64,000 nucleotides of DNA from Bradyrhizobium diazoefficiens (GTDB taxonomy: Bacteria; Pseudomonadota; Alphaproteobacteria; Rhizobiales; Xanthobacteraceae), in the NCBI RefSeq assembly GCF_016616885.1, contig NZ_CP067102.1, forward strand, positions 7,530,501 to 7,594,500, written 5' to 3'. Below are positions 18,156-26,385 of this stretch, one piece after another; the first letter of the stretch is position 1; every line of letters starts with the position of its first letter. The notes beneath the pieces were generated by a model that was not told where the DNA came from, did not search any database, and saw nothing but the letters and a program-made list of their open reading frames with translations. Made by a program: the position numbers and the translations under genes.

Positions 18156-19094
18156 CTACTTCCCCCACCGCAACGCCAGCGCGTCACGCTCCTTGGCCAA
18201 TTCCAGCAATCCCGCGCGCGTCGCCGGGTGCAGCGGTTGCAGCGGATGGCGCACCGCATCCGACTTGATCACGCCGCCGGCCTGCATCATCGCCTTGCAG
18301 GCAATCAGGCCGCATTGGCGGTTCTCGTAGTTGATCAGCGGCAGCCAGCGTTCATAGGCGGCCTTCGCCTTCTCCCGATCACCCGCGAAGTAGGGATCGA
18401 TGATCTGGCGGATGCCGTCGGGATAGCCGCCGCCGGTCATCGCACCGGTTGCGCCCGCATCGAGATCGGCGAGCAGCGTGATCGCCTCTTCGCCATCCCA
18501 GGGTCCCTCGATGTCCTTGCCGCCGGCCTCGATCAGGCTGCGGAGCTTTGACGCCGCGCCTGCGACCTCGATCTTGAAATAGCGGACGTTGGAGAGTTCG
18601 CGCGCCAGCCGCGCCAGCAGCTCGACCGACAGCGGCGTGCCCGCCACCGGCGCGTCCTGGATCAAGATCGGAATGTTGATCGCACCCGAAAGCACCCTAA
18701 AGAATTCCACAACCCCCTTCTCCGGCACCCGGAAGGTGGCGCCATGATAGGGCGGCATCACCATGACCATGGCCGCACCGGCGGCCTCGGCCTGCTGGCT
18801 CCGCGCCGCGCACACCGCCGAGCTGAAATGAGTGGTGGTGACGATCACAGGCACGCGGCCCGCGACGTGCTCCAGCACCGCCTGCATCACGCTCTCGCGC
18901 TCGGCGTCGGTGAGCACGAACTGCTCGGAGAAATTGGCGAGGATGCAGATGCCGTTTGAGCCGGCATCGATCATGAAATCGATGCAGCGGCGCTGCCCCT
19001 CGAGATCGAGCTCGCCGCGCTCGTCGAAGATGGTGGGCGCAACCGGGAACACGCCGCGATAGGGGCGCTGGGCGTTGTGGGGGGTGACCGGCAT
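18156..19094 (-). CDS. DHDPS/N-acetylneuraminate lyase-family protein with atypical active site
   Basis: A 312-residue TIM-barrel protein of the class I aldolase family. The Schiff-base lysine is seen in NVRYFKIEVAG near residue 165. The usual GTTGE motif is replaced by ILANFSEQF, and the catalytic tyrosine (normally in a YNxP motif) is replaced in PILIQDAPVAG. Such changes occur in sugar-acid dehydratase-like members, so a keto-deoxy sugar acid or similar substrate is more likely than lysine synthesis. It stands alone on the minus strand with a possible operator 63 bp upstream. Confidence 0.85.
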   Translation of the reverse strand: MPVTPHNAQRPYRGVFPVAPTIFDERGELDLEGQRRCIDFMIDAGSNGICILANFSEQFVLTDAERESVMQAVLEHVAGRVPVIVTTTHFSSAVCAARSQQAEAAGAAMVMVMPPYHGATFRVPEKGVVEFFRVLSGAINIPILIQDAPVAGTPLSVELLARLARELSNVRYFKIEVAGAASKLRSLIEAGGKDIEGPWDGEEAITLLADLDAGATGAMTGGGYPDGIRQIIDPYFAGDREKAKAAYERWLPLINYENRQCGLIACKAMMQAGGVIKSDAVRHPLQPLHPATRAGLLELAKERDALALRWGK

Positions 19095-19156
19095 CGAAAT
19101 TATCTCCCTGTCGTCCTGCCGCTAGTTTTGATGCGCCGGCGAGGCATGTTAGAGCG

Positions 19157-19170
19157 TGGTACCGCTACCA
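19157..19170. promoter_or_regulatory. Small palindrome upstream of the DHDPS-family gene
   Basis: TGGTACCGCTACCA: 5-base arms TGGTA/TACCA around CCGC. TGGT-ACCA half-sites are typical of GntR-type operators, which often control sugar-acid genes. No regulator gene adjoins, so this is weak. Confidence 0.25.
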
Positions 19171-19233
19171 TTTACAGGGCGCGTGCACGCGCGGCAATGC
19201 CGATCCGCGTGCCGTTGGACAGGGAACAAAAGC

Positions 19234-21315
19234 CTAGGCGGATTTCACCGCGCCAAGGAAGCCCTCGACCGCGACGCGGAGACGGTCGGCGTCGGCCGAC
19301 ATTTTGGTCACGGACTGGGACAGCACCGTGCCGGCGTTGCCGGTCTCCTGGTTGAGCTTGGCGACGCTGCCGATGGTATCGGTGACCTCACGGGTGCCCT
19401 GGGCGGCATGCTGGAAGTTGCGCGAGATTTCGGTGGTGGCCGCGCGCTGCTGTTCGACGGCAGCCGCAATCGCGGTCATCTTCTCGTCAATGCCGCTGAT
19501 GGCCCCGCCGATCGAACGGATGGCGGCGACCGCCTGCCCGGTCGCGCCCTGGATCTCCTCGACCTGGCGCGAGATTTCCTCGGTCGCGGTCGCGGTTTGT
19601 GCCGCGAGGCTCTTGACCTCGCCGGCAACCACGGCAAAGCCGCGGCCGGCTTCGCCGGCCCGGGCGGCCTCGATGGTGGCGTTCAAGGCGAGCAGATTGG
19701 TCTGGCCGGCGATGGCGTGGATCATCTTCACGACTTCGCTGATGCGGCCCGCGGTCTGGTCGAGGATCTCGACGGTGGCATTGGTCTGCTCCACCTGTGA
19801 AACCGCTTCGCGCGCATCGCGTGCGCTGGACTGCACCTGCGCGGAGATTTCGCCGACAGAAGCCGAAAGCTCCTCGGTCGCAGCCGCAATGCTTTCGAGA
19901 TTGTTGGTGGCCTGCTCGGCGGCGGAGGAGACCGCAGCCGTCTGGTTGCTCGATTCCGACACCAGCGTGCGCACTTCGGTCGCGGTGGCATCGAGCTCCT
20001 TGGTCGACGCGGCGACGCTGTGGATCACCGCCTGCACGGCGTCGTCGAAACTTCGGCACGCGTCGTCGACGGTACCGGAGCGGGCGAGCTGCAGCGCCTG
20101 CTGTGATTCGCGCTCCCGGCCCAGACGTTCCGCGGTCGCCGCGCTCTCGCGCAGGCTTTCGAGCGCGGCGGCCATGGTGCCGAACTCGTCGGGATATCGG
20201 GATTGCGGAACCGGCGTCGCATAGTCACGGGCGCTGATCCGTGCGATGGCGTCGAGAATGGCGCGCACCGGGCGCATCAGGCGATTGCGCACGACGTACA
20301 CGCCGGCGAGCGTCACGGCGAGTGCCAGCAGGAAGGCAAGCGACTGGATCACGAGATTGGTCAGCGCCTTCGCCTGCACCGTCTCGGCGCGCGCGATCGA
20401 TTGGTCGAGCGCCTTGGTTGCAACAGCAACGATCAGCGGGAACGGCGACTGGCACAGCGTGTTCCATTCCGAGGCGGCCATCGCCGGTTTGCCGCTGCCG
20501 TCAAAATTCTTGGTGAGATCGCCGATCTGCTTGAGGACGCCGTCGGTCTTGGCCTGCGCGTCCTTCGCCGCGGTGACCAATTCCGCCGTCACGTCCGGCG
20601 CAGCCAGCAATTCGGCCATGCCGGACCAGCCGGAGGCAATTGTGCCGTCCCATTGCGCCACCGTGCGCTTCTGAACGTCGTCGAGCGGCTTGCTGCTGTT
20701 GACGTTCGAGCGCAGCGCCGAACAATGGATTCCATAGCGGTCGCGCACCTGCCAGGCGAGACGGCGGACCTGGATCATGCGGGCGATGAAGGGATCGTCC
20801 ATCCAGGCGCGGTTCGACACCGCGGTAGAGGCGAGGTTCGCGGTCTCGATGACTTTGGTGACGGCGTCGTACCAGGAATTGGTCCGCTCGATCTTGCGCT
20901 CGGCGCGCGGACGTTTGGCTTCGTCGTAGAACAACTGGAACTGCGGCGCGGCCTCGCCCCAGCGCTGCTTCAGTGTGCTCGCAAGCTCGTCGCGCCGCGC
21001 GAAGGCGACGCTGGCCATTGCGGCGCTGACGCCTTCATAGCCACCCTGCTCCGCCTTCTCGGCCTCGGCAAGCTTTGCGCGTGGGTCGTCGTCGCCGAGC
21101 AGCGCGCTCTGGGCGTCGCCGCGATTGTTGCGCAGCGACAATACGCCGTGGAAGATCGCCTTGTCGGCGGCGGCGAGCCGCGCGGTCTCGAGACTGTCGC
21201 TGTAGCGGCCGAAGGCCCCGACCATCTGGATCGCCGTGCTGGCGAGCGCACCGGCCGCCAGCAAGGCCATCAACACCAGGAGAAGCGAACTTACCGATTT
21301 CTTAAACATTGCCAT
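19234..21315 (-). CDS. Methyl-accepting chemotaxis protein
   Basis: A 693-residue chemoreceptor. The N-terminal membrane helix (about residues 8-30) is followed by a roughly 290-residue periplasmic sensor of mostly helical character, a second helix (about 320-343), a HAMP domain ([23 protein letters not shown]), and a long cytoplasmic coiled coil. The signalling tip has [45 protein letters not shown]. The C-terminus lacks a CheR-docking pentapeptide. Ligand unknown. The gene stands alone. Confidence 0.93.
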   Translation of the reverse strand: MAMFKKSVSSLLLVLMALLAAGALASTAIQMVGAFGRYSDSLETARLAAADKAIFHGVLSLRNNRGDAQSALLGDDDPRAKLAEAEKAEQGGYEGVSAAMASVAFARRDELASTLKQRWGEAAPQFQLFYDEAKRPRAERKIERTNSWYDAVTKVIETANLASTAVSNRAWMDDPFIARMIQVRRLAWQVRDRYGIHCSALRSNVNSSKPLDDVQKRTVAQWDGTIASGWSGMAELLAAPDVTAELVTAAKDAQAKTDGVLKQIGDLTKNFDGSGKPAMAASEWNTLCQSPFPLIVAVATKALDQSIARAETVQAKALTNLVIQSLAFLLALAVTLAGVYVVRNRLMRPVRAILDAIARISARDYATPVPQSRYPDEFGTMAAALESLRESAATAERLGRERESQQALQLARSGTVDDACRSFDDAVQAVIHSVAASTKELDATATEVRTLVSESSNQTAAVSSAAEQATNNLESIAAATEELSASVGEISAQVQSSARDAREAVSQVEQTNATVEILDQTAGRISEVVKMIHAIAGQTNLLALNATIEAARAGEAGRGFAVVAGEVKSLAAQTATATEEISRQVEEIQGATGQAVAAIRSIGGAISGIDEKMTAIAAAVEQQRAATTEISRNFQHAAQGTREVTDTIGSVAKLNQETGNAGTVLSQSVTKMSADADRLRVAVEGFLGAVKSA

Positions 21316-21437
21316 GGGTCAGGGGCCTGCTCTTCCAAGAGAGGCCACCTTGCACCGCGACATGCCAATGTTCGGTTAAGGTTTTAGTCAAATGAGGGGA
21401 ATTCCCGATTTGCCAGACCCTTAACCAGGCCGCGGCG

Positions 21438-22208
21438 TCACGAAACCTTCGTGAAATCCGGCGGGCGGCGCTCTGCAAAGGCGGTAAACGCCTCACGCGC
21501 CTCCGCCGTGCGCAGGCGCTGCCCGAATTGCTCGCCCTCCGCCAGCATCTGCGCCACCAGCGCCTCGCCGTTGCGCATCAGCTTCTTGGTCGCGGTGAGC
21601 GCACCGGCCGGCTGTCGGGCCAGACGCTGGGCGAGCGCAAGCGCCTCGGCGTCGAGCTTGTCGAGCGGCACCACGCGGTTGACCAGGCCCCATTCCAGCG
21701 CGGCCTTGGCCGGCACGGTCTCACCGAGCGCAAACATCTCATAGGCGCGGGCATAACCGATGCGCGCCGGCATCAGCAGGCTCGACGCGGCCTCCGGCAC
21801 GAGCGCGAGACCGACGAAAGGCGTCGACAATTGCGCGTTGTCGGCGAGCACGACGAGGTCGCAATGCAGGAGCATCGTGGTGCCAATGCCAACGGCGCGG
21901 CCTTGCACGGCCGCGATCAGCGGGCGGGTGCAACGCGCCAGCGACTGGATGAAACGGCCGACGTTACGGCTGCCTTCGGACTTGCCTGACGCCACGGCCG
22001 CAAACTCGCCGACATCATTGCCGGCGGTGAACATGTCACCCTCGCCGCGGATCAACAGTACGCGCGCGGACGGATCGAACTCGGCGGATTCGATGGTGTC
22101 GGCGAGCTTGCCGTACATCGCATCCGTCAGCGCGTTCTTCTTGTCAGGGCGCGCCAGCGTGATCGTGAGAATTCCATCCTGGTTCTCGATCCGGACATGC
22201 TCGGTCAT
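21438..22208 (-). CDS. Enoyl-CoA hydratase/isomerase family protein
   Basis: A 256-residue crotonase-fold enzyme. The oxyanion-hole segments are EGDMFTAGNDVGEF near residue 57 and VQGRAVGIGTTMLLHCDLVV near 104. The usual catalytic glutamates of classical enoyl-CoA hydratase (GxxxxPE region) are represented by GLALVPEAASSLLMPARIG near 135. It is 12 bp after a MarR-family gene in the same direction, so it is probably controlled by it. Members next to MarR regulators often act in aromatic or fatty acyl-CoA degradation. Confidence 0.9.
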   Translation of the reverse strand: MTEHVRIENQDGILTITLARPDKKNALTDAMYGKLADTIESAEFDPSARVLLIRGEGDMFTAGNDVGEFAAVASGKSEGSRNVGRFIQSLARCTRPLIAAVQGRAVGIGTTMLLHCDLVVLADNAQLSTPFVGLALVPEAASSLLMPARIGYARAYEMFALGETVPAKAALEWGLVNRVVPLDKLDAEALALAQRLARQPAGALTATKKLMRNGEALVAQMLAEGEQFGQRLRTAEAREAFTAFAERRPPDFTKVS

Positions 22209-22220
22209 GGTTCTCTCCTG

Positions 22221-22682
22221 CTATTTCTCTGGGTCTCTTGTCAGATCTCTTGGAAACTTGTCCTGAATGCTCGTCAGCCAGCGCGCGACGACGTCGATCT
22301 CCGCGCTGGTAAATCCTTCCGTCAGCGCCGCGTTGACCGCGGCCGCGTCGGTCTTCGCCTGCACCAGCACGGCGCGGCCCTTCGGCGTTAGCCATACGCG
22401 CCAGGCGCGGCCGTCCTCGCGATCGGCCCGCCGCTCGACCAGCCTCGCCGCAGCGCTGCGATCGACCAGGCCGGAAATGCCGGCCGGCCCCATATCGAGC
22501 GCCGCGCCCGCCTCGCCCATCAGGACGCCATCCTGCTTGCCGAGGATGAACAGCAGCCCCGCCTGCGCCGGCGTCACCTCGCTTGAGGGCTGCGCCGCCA
22601 TCCAGCGCTGCAAGCGCCGTTGCGCGACGTTCAGCAGATAGATCAGCCGATGATGCCTCGCTGCGTCCGCTTTATTTCGCAT
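22221..22682 (-). CDS. MarR-family transcriptional regulator
   Basis: A 153-residue winged-helix protein. MGEAGAALDMGPAGISGLVDRSAAARLVERRADREDGRAWRVWLTPKG (about residues 54-101) covers the recognition helix and wing. It heads a two-gene operon with enoyl-CoA hydratase. An 18-bp palindrome lies over its start codon, which fits autorepression. Confidence 0.9.
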   Translation of the reverse strand: MRNKADAARHHRLIYLLNVAQRRLQRWMAAQPSSEVTPAQAGLLFILGKQDGVLMGEAGAALDMGPAGISGLVDRSAAARLVERRADREDGRAWRVWLTPKGRAVLVQAKTDAAAVNAALTEGFTSAEIDVVARWLTSIQDKFPRDLTRDPEK

Positions 22683-22690
22683 GCGAAATA
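22673..22690. promoter_or_regulatory. 18-bp perfect palindrome over the MarR start codon (putative operator)
   Basis: TATTTCGCATGCGAAATA is a perfect palindrome. It contains the ATG (22682-22680, minus strand) of the MarR gene. MarR proteins commonly bind such near-continuous palindromes of their own promoters, so it is probably the autoregulatory site. Confidence 0.65.
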
Positions 22691-22841
22691 CATAGTCGAC
22701 ACGGATCGGATTGTCAAAAGGGAGCCCCGTGCTGCTGACGCGGCGCGTGAAGACGGCCGGCGGCGGGGGTGGCGCGCATTAGACCTCGCGTCCAACTGCA
22801 ATTTGTCGCGGACGTCACGCTTGACGGCCGCTTGGTTTTAT

Positions 22842-22856
22842 GTTCCCTATTCGTTC
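22842..22856 (+). promoter_or_regulatory. SOS (LexA) box of alphaproteobacterial type
   Basis: The sequence GTTC-cctattc-GTTC is an exact match to the direct-repeat GTTC-N7-GTTC box bound by alphaproteobacterial LexA. It lies 36 bases before the ATG of the ClpS-AAA+ gene, just upstream of a possible -10 element TATCAT (22862-22867). Eight fixed bases alone could arise by chance, but position and surroundings support it. Confidence 0.6.
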
Positions 22857-22891
22857 TATTCTATCATAGATTGTCCCGGAGACCTTTCGTG

Positions 22892-24610
22892 ATGAACAGT
22901 ATGCGGAGCGAGAGCCAGCCGACCCAGCTCGTTATTCACAATGATGACGATACGCCGGACCAATTCGTGATGGATCTGCTCCGTCAGGTTTTCGGCAAGA
23001 CCGAGCGTGAAGCGACCGCACTGATCACTCAGATCGAGCAGAAGGAAAAGGCGATCTGCGGGCCTTACCCGCAATCCGTCGCCGAGGCCCTTTTCAAATC
23101 CACACAACAATCCATCGGCCTGGCCGGCCACCGGCTGCAGGTCACGCTTGAGGCGATCAAGACTCCTTGCGAACTCTGCGGCAAGCCTGAGGGGAAGACG
23201 GACGTTCGGATCGGCAACCGCGCGGTCTGGCTGTGTGGCGAATGCATGCGGGCTGCGGACGGGCCCTCGAACGAACAAGAAGAAAATTTCGACTTTGCCT
23301 GCGACGTCCTTGATTGGCACTTTGCCGCCACGGCGCGCAGCAAACTCGTGACCACGATCCGCCAGTTTCCTGGCCACATGCGGGTCGATGTCCAGGCAGC
23401 GGTCGACCGGCTGTTCGGCAAGGCCACCCGGTTGTTCGGGCTGAACGAGGAGCAGCGCTACGAAACGCTGTCGATTTCGCGACTCCTCCAGAGCGGCCGC
23501 TATGCGGTCGCGATCGCCCCGCTGCAATATTCAGACGTCGACGTGGGCGAGAAGAGTCCAGTCAAGTGTCTGGATAATGGACTATGGCTGTGCGAGCAGG
23601 ATCATCTCCGCTATGCGGTTTTGCTCTGCGCCCACCGCGAATACAGTCGCGAGCCGGGCATTCGGATCGAGATCCTGGTGCCATCGGGCTCAGCAGGTGC
23701 GGCCCTGGTCCAGCAATGCTTCAGCGAGTTGGAAGAGGCCGTCCACGCCGCACGGACCTATCGCGGCAAGATCCTGTCGCTTGATGCCGACTCCGACTAT
23801 CGCGGGCGGTCGCGCGGCATCACGGTGCATCGATTGCCGCAGGTCGCGCGCGAGGAAGTGATCCTGCCGGAGCAAACCTTGCGGCTGCTCGACCGCAATG
23901 TGCTGACCTTCGTCGGCACCCGCGAACAGTTGCGCCGGCTTGGCCAGTCGACGCGCAAGGGCATCCTGCTGTACGGCCCGCCCGGCACCGGCAAGACCCA
24001 TACGATCCGCTATCTCGCGACACACCTACCCGGACATACGACGCTGATCATCACCGCCGAGCAGATCGGCCTTCTTGGTGCCTATATGAGCCTGGCACGG
24101 CTGCTGCAGCCGTCGATGGTGGTGATCGAGGATGTCGATCTCATCGCCCGCGATCGCGACGACATGGGGCCGTGTGAAGAATCCATGCTGAACAAGCTCC
24201 TCAACGAGATGGACGGACTGAAGGAGGATGCAGACATCCTGTTCGTCCTGACCACGAACCGGCCCGAGGACCTCGAAGGCGCGCTTGCTGGTCGCCCGGG
24301 TCGCATCGATCAGGCGATCGAAGTACCGCTCCCTGACGAGACCAGCCGCGGCAAGCTGGTCCGGCTCTACGGCAAGGGGTTGCCGCTCGACGACGCGGTC
24401 ATCACTGAGGCGGCCCGTCGCAGCGCGGGCACGAGTTGCGCTTTCATCAAGGAATTGATGCGGCGGCTGGCGCAGGCGAGCCTGGCGCGCGATGGCGGCA
24501 ACTCCGTGACGTCAGCCGATATCGACGAGGCGCTCGACGACATGCTGTTCTCAGGCGGCCGGCTCAACGCGCAATTGCTCGGCGGCGCACAGGCCATGGC
24601 GGCGGGGTAA
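22892..24610 (+). CDS. ClpS-domain / C4 zinc-finger / AAA+ ATPase fusion protein
   Basis: A 572-residue fusion. Residues about 10-87 match ClpS, the adaptor that feeds N-degron substrates to ClpA (HNDDDTPDQFVMDLLRQVFG; KAICGPYPQSVAE). The pocket has changed: N17-D18-D19 are kept, but the position of the substrate-binding histidine is E49 and the gate methionine is D23. Residues 93-118 form a ClpX-like C4 zinc finger (C93, C96, C115, C118). After a middle region comes an AAA+ domain of the FtsH/CDC48 type: Walker A GPPGTGKT (362-369), Walker B VVIEDVD (410-416), sensor 1 TTNRPED with N456, and arginine-finger region AGRPGR (466-471). No protease domain or ClpP-docking IGF loop is seen. The ATG at 22892 lies behind cccggaga; an SOS box is upstream. 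It probably unfolds or remodels selected proteins; the target is unknown. Confidence 0.85.
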   Translation: MNSMRSESQPTQLVIHNDDDTPDQFVMDLLRQVFGKTEREATALITQIEQKEKAICGPYPQSVAEALFKSTQQSIGLAGHRLQVTLEAIKTPCELCGKPEGKTDVRIGNRAVWLCGECMRAADGPSNEQEENFDFACDVLDWHFAATARSKLVTTIRQFPGHMRVDVQAAVDRLFGKATRLFGLNEEQRYETLSISRLLQSGRYAVAIAPLQYSDVDVGEKSPVKCLDNGLWLCEQDHLRYAVLLCAHREYSREPGIRIEILVPSGSAGAALVQQCFSELEEAVHAARTYRGKILSLDADSDYRGRSRGITVHRLPQVAREEVILPEQTLRLLDRNVLTFVGTREQLRRLGQSTRKGILLYGPPGTGKTHTIRYLATHLPGHTTLIITAEQIGLLGAYMSLARLLQPSMVVIEDVDLIARDRDDMGPCEESMLNKLLNEMDGLKEDADILFVLTTNRPEDLEGALAGRPGRIDQAIEVPLPDETSRGKLVRLYGKGLPLDDAVITEAARRSAGTSCAFIKELMRRLAQASLARDGGNSVTSADIDEALDDMLFSGGRLNAQLLGGAQAMAAG

Positions 24611-24643
24611 ATCCATCGCCATCATGCTCTGTTCGCATTGCGC

Positions 24644-26305
24644 CTACGGCGCGCAAGCGAAGCTCGCTGCCGCCGTCACAGGGCCGGACTTGTAGTGCGG
24701 CCAAGCCGGCCAGCGACACAGCGGCATCGCGCGCGTCACGGCAAATGATGGCGCTTCGACCTTCTGCTCGCTGACTTCCAAGTCGCCCGGCGCCGTGCCC
24801 TTCTCCACCCAGTCGACCAGCGCGCTCAGCATGTCGACATTGGCGGGCGCGCCGGAGCCGACATGGTCGACGCCGGGCGCGGTGTAGAGCCGCGCGAACT
24901 CCGCGGTCTCGGCCTTGCCGAGCTTGCGCTCGACGCTCTCGAAGTAGCGGATGCCGGCATAGGGGCTCTGCGCATAGTCCGCCATATGCTCGAGCATGAT
25001 CAGCCGGCCGCCGCGGGCGCGGAAGCGGCCGAGATCGGGATCGGTCGAATCCATCAGGCTCGAGACCTCGAGCAGCCGCGCCTTGTGGTCCTCCACCTTG
25101 TAGGTGGTGACGTCGAGCTTGGGATCGCGCGCGAATACATATTGCATGCCGCCGGCACCATAGATCCAGGCGATGCCGTTGTTGGGCGCGGGCGGCTGCG
25201 CCGGCGGCGCGGCGCCGAGCCACCACGCCATCCAGCCGCCGGTCGGCCCGACCGCCGGCGTATCCTCACCCGACACGCCCCAGCCCGGATAGTCGTCGAG
25301 ACCGTTGGCGAGCGTGAACGGGAATTTGTAGGTGGCATGCAGCGTATCGACGGCCTTGATTTGCGCGTCGGTGAGGCACTGGTCGCCGCTCTTGCCGTCG
25401 GCGCAACGCAATGTCTCGACCTTGAACGCCGCCTTGCAAGCGACAGGGTTTTGTATCAGTGCGTCGTCGGAGCCGTCCGCCTTGTCGCAGGCCGCTCGCA
25501 CCGCATCGCCGACGAGCTTGACCTGTGCCGGATTGATCCAGCCCTCGCCCATGGTGACGAGGCCGGAACGGGTACCGGCATGCTGCAAGCCGACCCAATT
25601 GATGACGGGTACGCGCGCAAAGATTCCGTCGAAATCGTCGGGATAGCGCTGCGCTATGGTGAGACCTTCGCGGCCGCCTTCGGACGAGCCCATGAAGTAC
25701 ATTTTGTCCGGCTTCCTGCCGTAGGCGCGCTGCATCAGCACGACCGCAGCATCGCGAACCTTCTTGTAGGCGCGATGGGCAAAATTCTCGAACGCCTCGT
25801 CATTCAGCGCGAACAGCTGCGGCGGCTCGCCGGGCTTGGACTCATGACCGGAATCGGTGCCGTAGGTGACGAAGCCGCGCGCGAGCGGCGACGGCTTGTC
25901 GAAGGGATAGGCCGGCGGCAAACCGAGGCCGGTGATCAGCACGCCGTTAAAACCACCGCCGCCATATTGCACCGAGCGCCCGTTCCATTCGACGGGCAGA
26001 TTGACCTGGAATTTCACCGGCGGCGCCTTGGGATCGACGGGCTCGATATGGCCGAGCACCTTGCAGAAGGCGGGATTGGCCGGCGTGATGCGTCCCAACG
26101 GCGTCGGTCCGCGTTCGGCAATAGCGAGCTGAGACGCGGCCTGAAACGTCGCGGCGTCGATCTTGACGGCATCGGTGCCGCCGACGAGACCCTTGCAGAC
26201 GGTATCCGCATCCTCGGCCAGTGTCGCCGCGAACGCGCCGGTCGCGCCCAGCGCCGCCGCCGTCCCCACAAGCCCAGCACACAGCGTTGCCCTCATTGGC
26301 GTCAT
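24644..26305 (-). CDS. Tannase/feruloyl esterase-family alpha/beta hydrolase, exported
   Basis: A 553-residue secreted esterase. The start at 26305 gives a signal peptide (ATLCAGLVGTAAALGATGAFA). The nucleophile serine lies in MGSSEGGREGL near residue 200, the acid in the region FRARGGRLIMLEHMADYA, and the histidine in GVDHVGSG near 492. Several cysteine pairs fit the disulfides of the family. Substrates are probably aromatic esters such as gallates or ferulates. It converges with the ClpS-AAA+ gene. Confidence 0.88.
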   Translation of the reverse strand: MTPMRATLCAGLVGTAAALGATGAFAATLAEDADTVCKGLVGGTDAVKIDAATFQAASQLAIAERGPTPLGRITPANPAFCKVLGHIEPVDPKAPPVKFQVNLPVEWNGRSVQYGGGGFNGVLITGLGLPPAYPFDKPSPLARGFVTYGTDSGHESKPGEPPQLFALNDEAFENFAHRAYKKVRDAAVVLMQRAYGRKPDKMYFMGSSEGGREGLTIAQRYPDDFDGIFARVPVINWVGLQHAGTRSGLVTMGEGWINPAQVKLVGDAVRAACDKADGSDDALIQNPVACKAAFKVETLRCADGKSGDQCLTDAQIKAVDTLHATYKFPFTLANGLDDYPGWGVSGEDTPAVGPTGGWMAWWLGAAPPAQPPAPNNGIAWIYGAGGMQYVFARDPKLDVTTYKVEDHKARLLEVSSLMDSTDPDLGRFRARGGRLIMLEHMADYAQSPYAGIRYFESVERKLGKAETAEFARLYTAPGVDHVGSGAPANVDMLSALVDWVEKGTAPGDLEVSEQKVEAPSFAVTRAMPLCRWPAWPHYKSGPVTAAASFACAP

Positions 26306-26385
26306 CGTTTCCACCCGGCTTTCTCGGTTTTTGCGTCCGACGGTTGACCGCATTCAACGCAACCTTCGTGCCTGCGTCAATCGCT

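Noticed and set aside
22892..24610. Complete ClpAP or FtsH-type protease
   Set aside because: No M41 protease domain, HExxH motif, ClpP gene or IGF docking loop is visible, so proteolysis by this protein alone is not supported.
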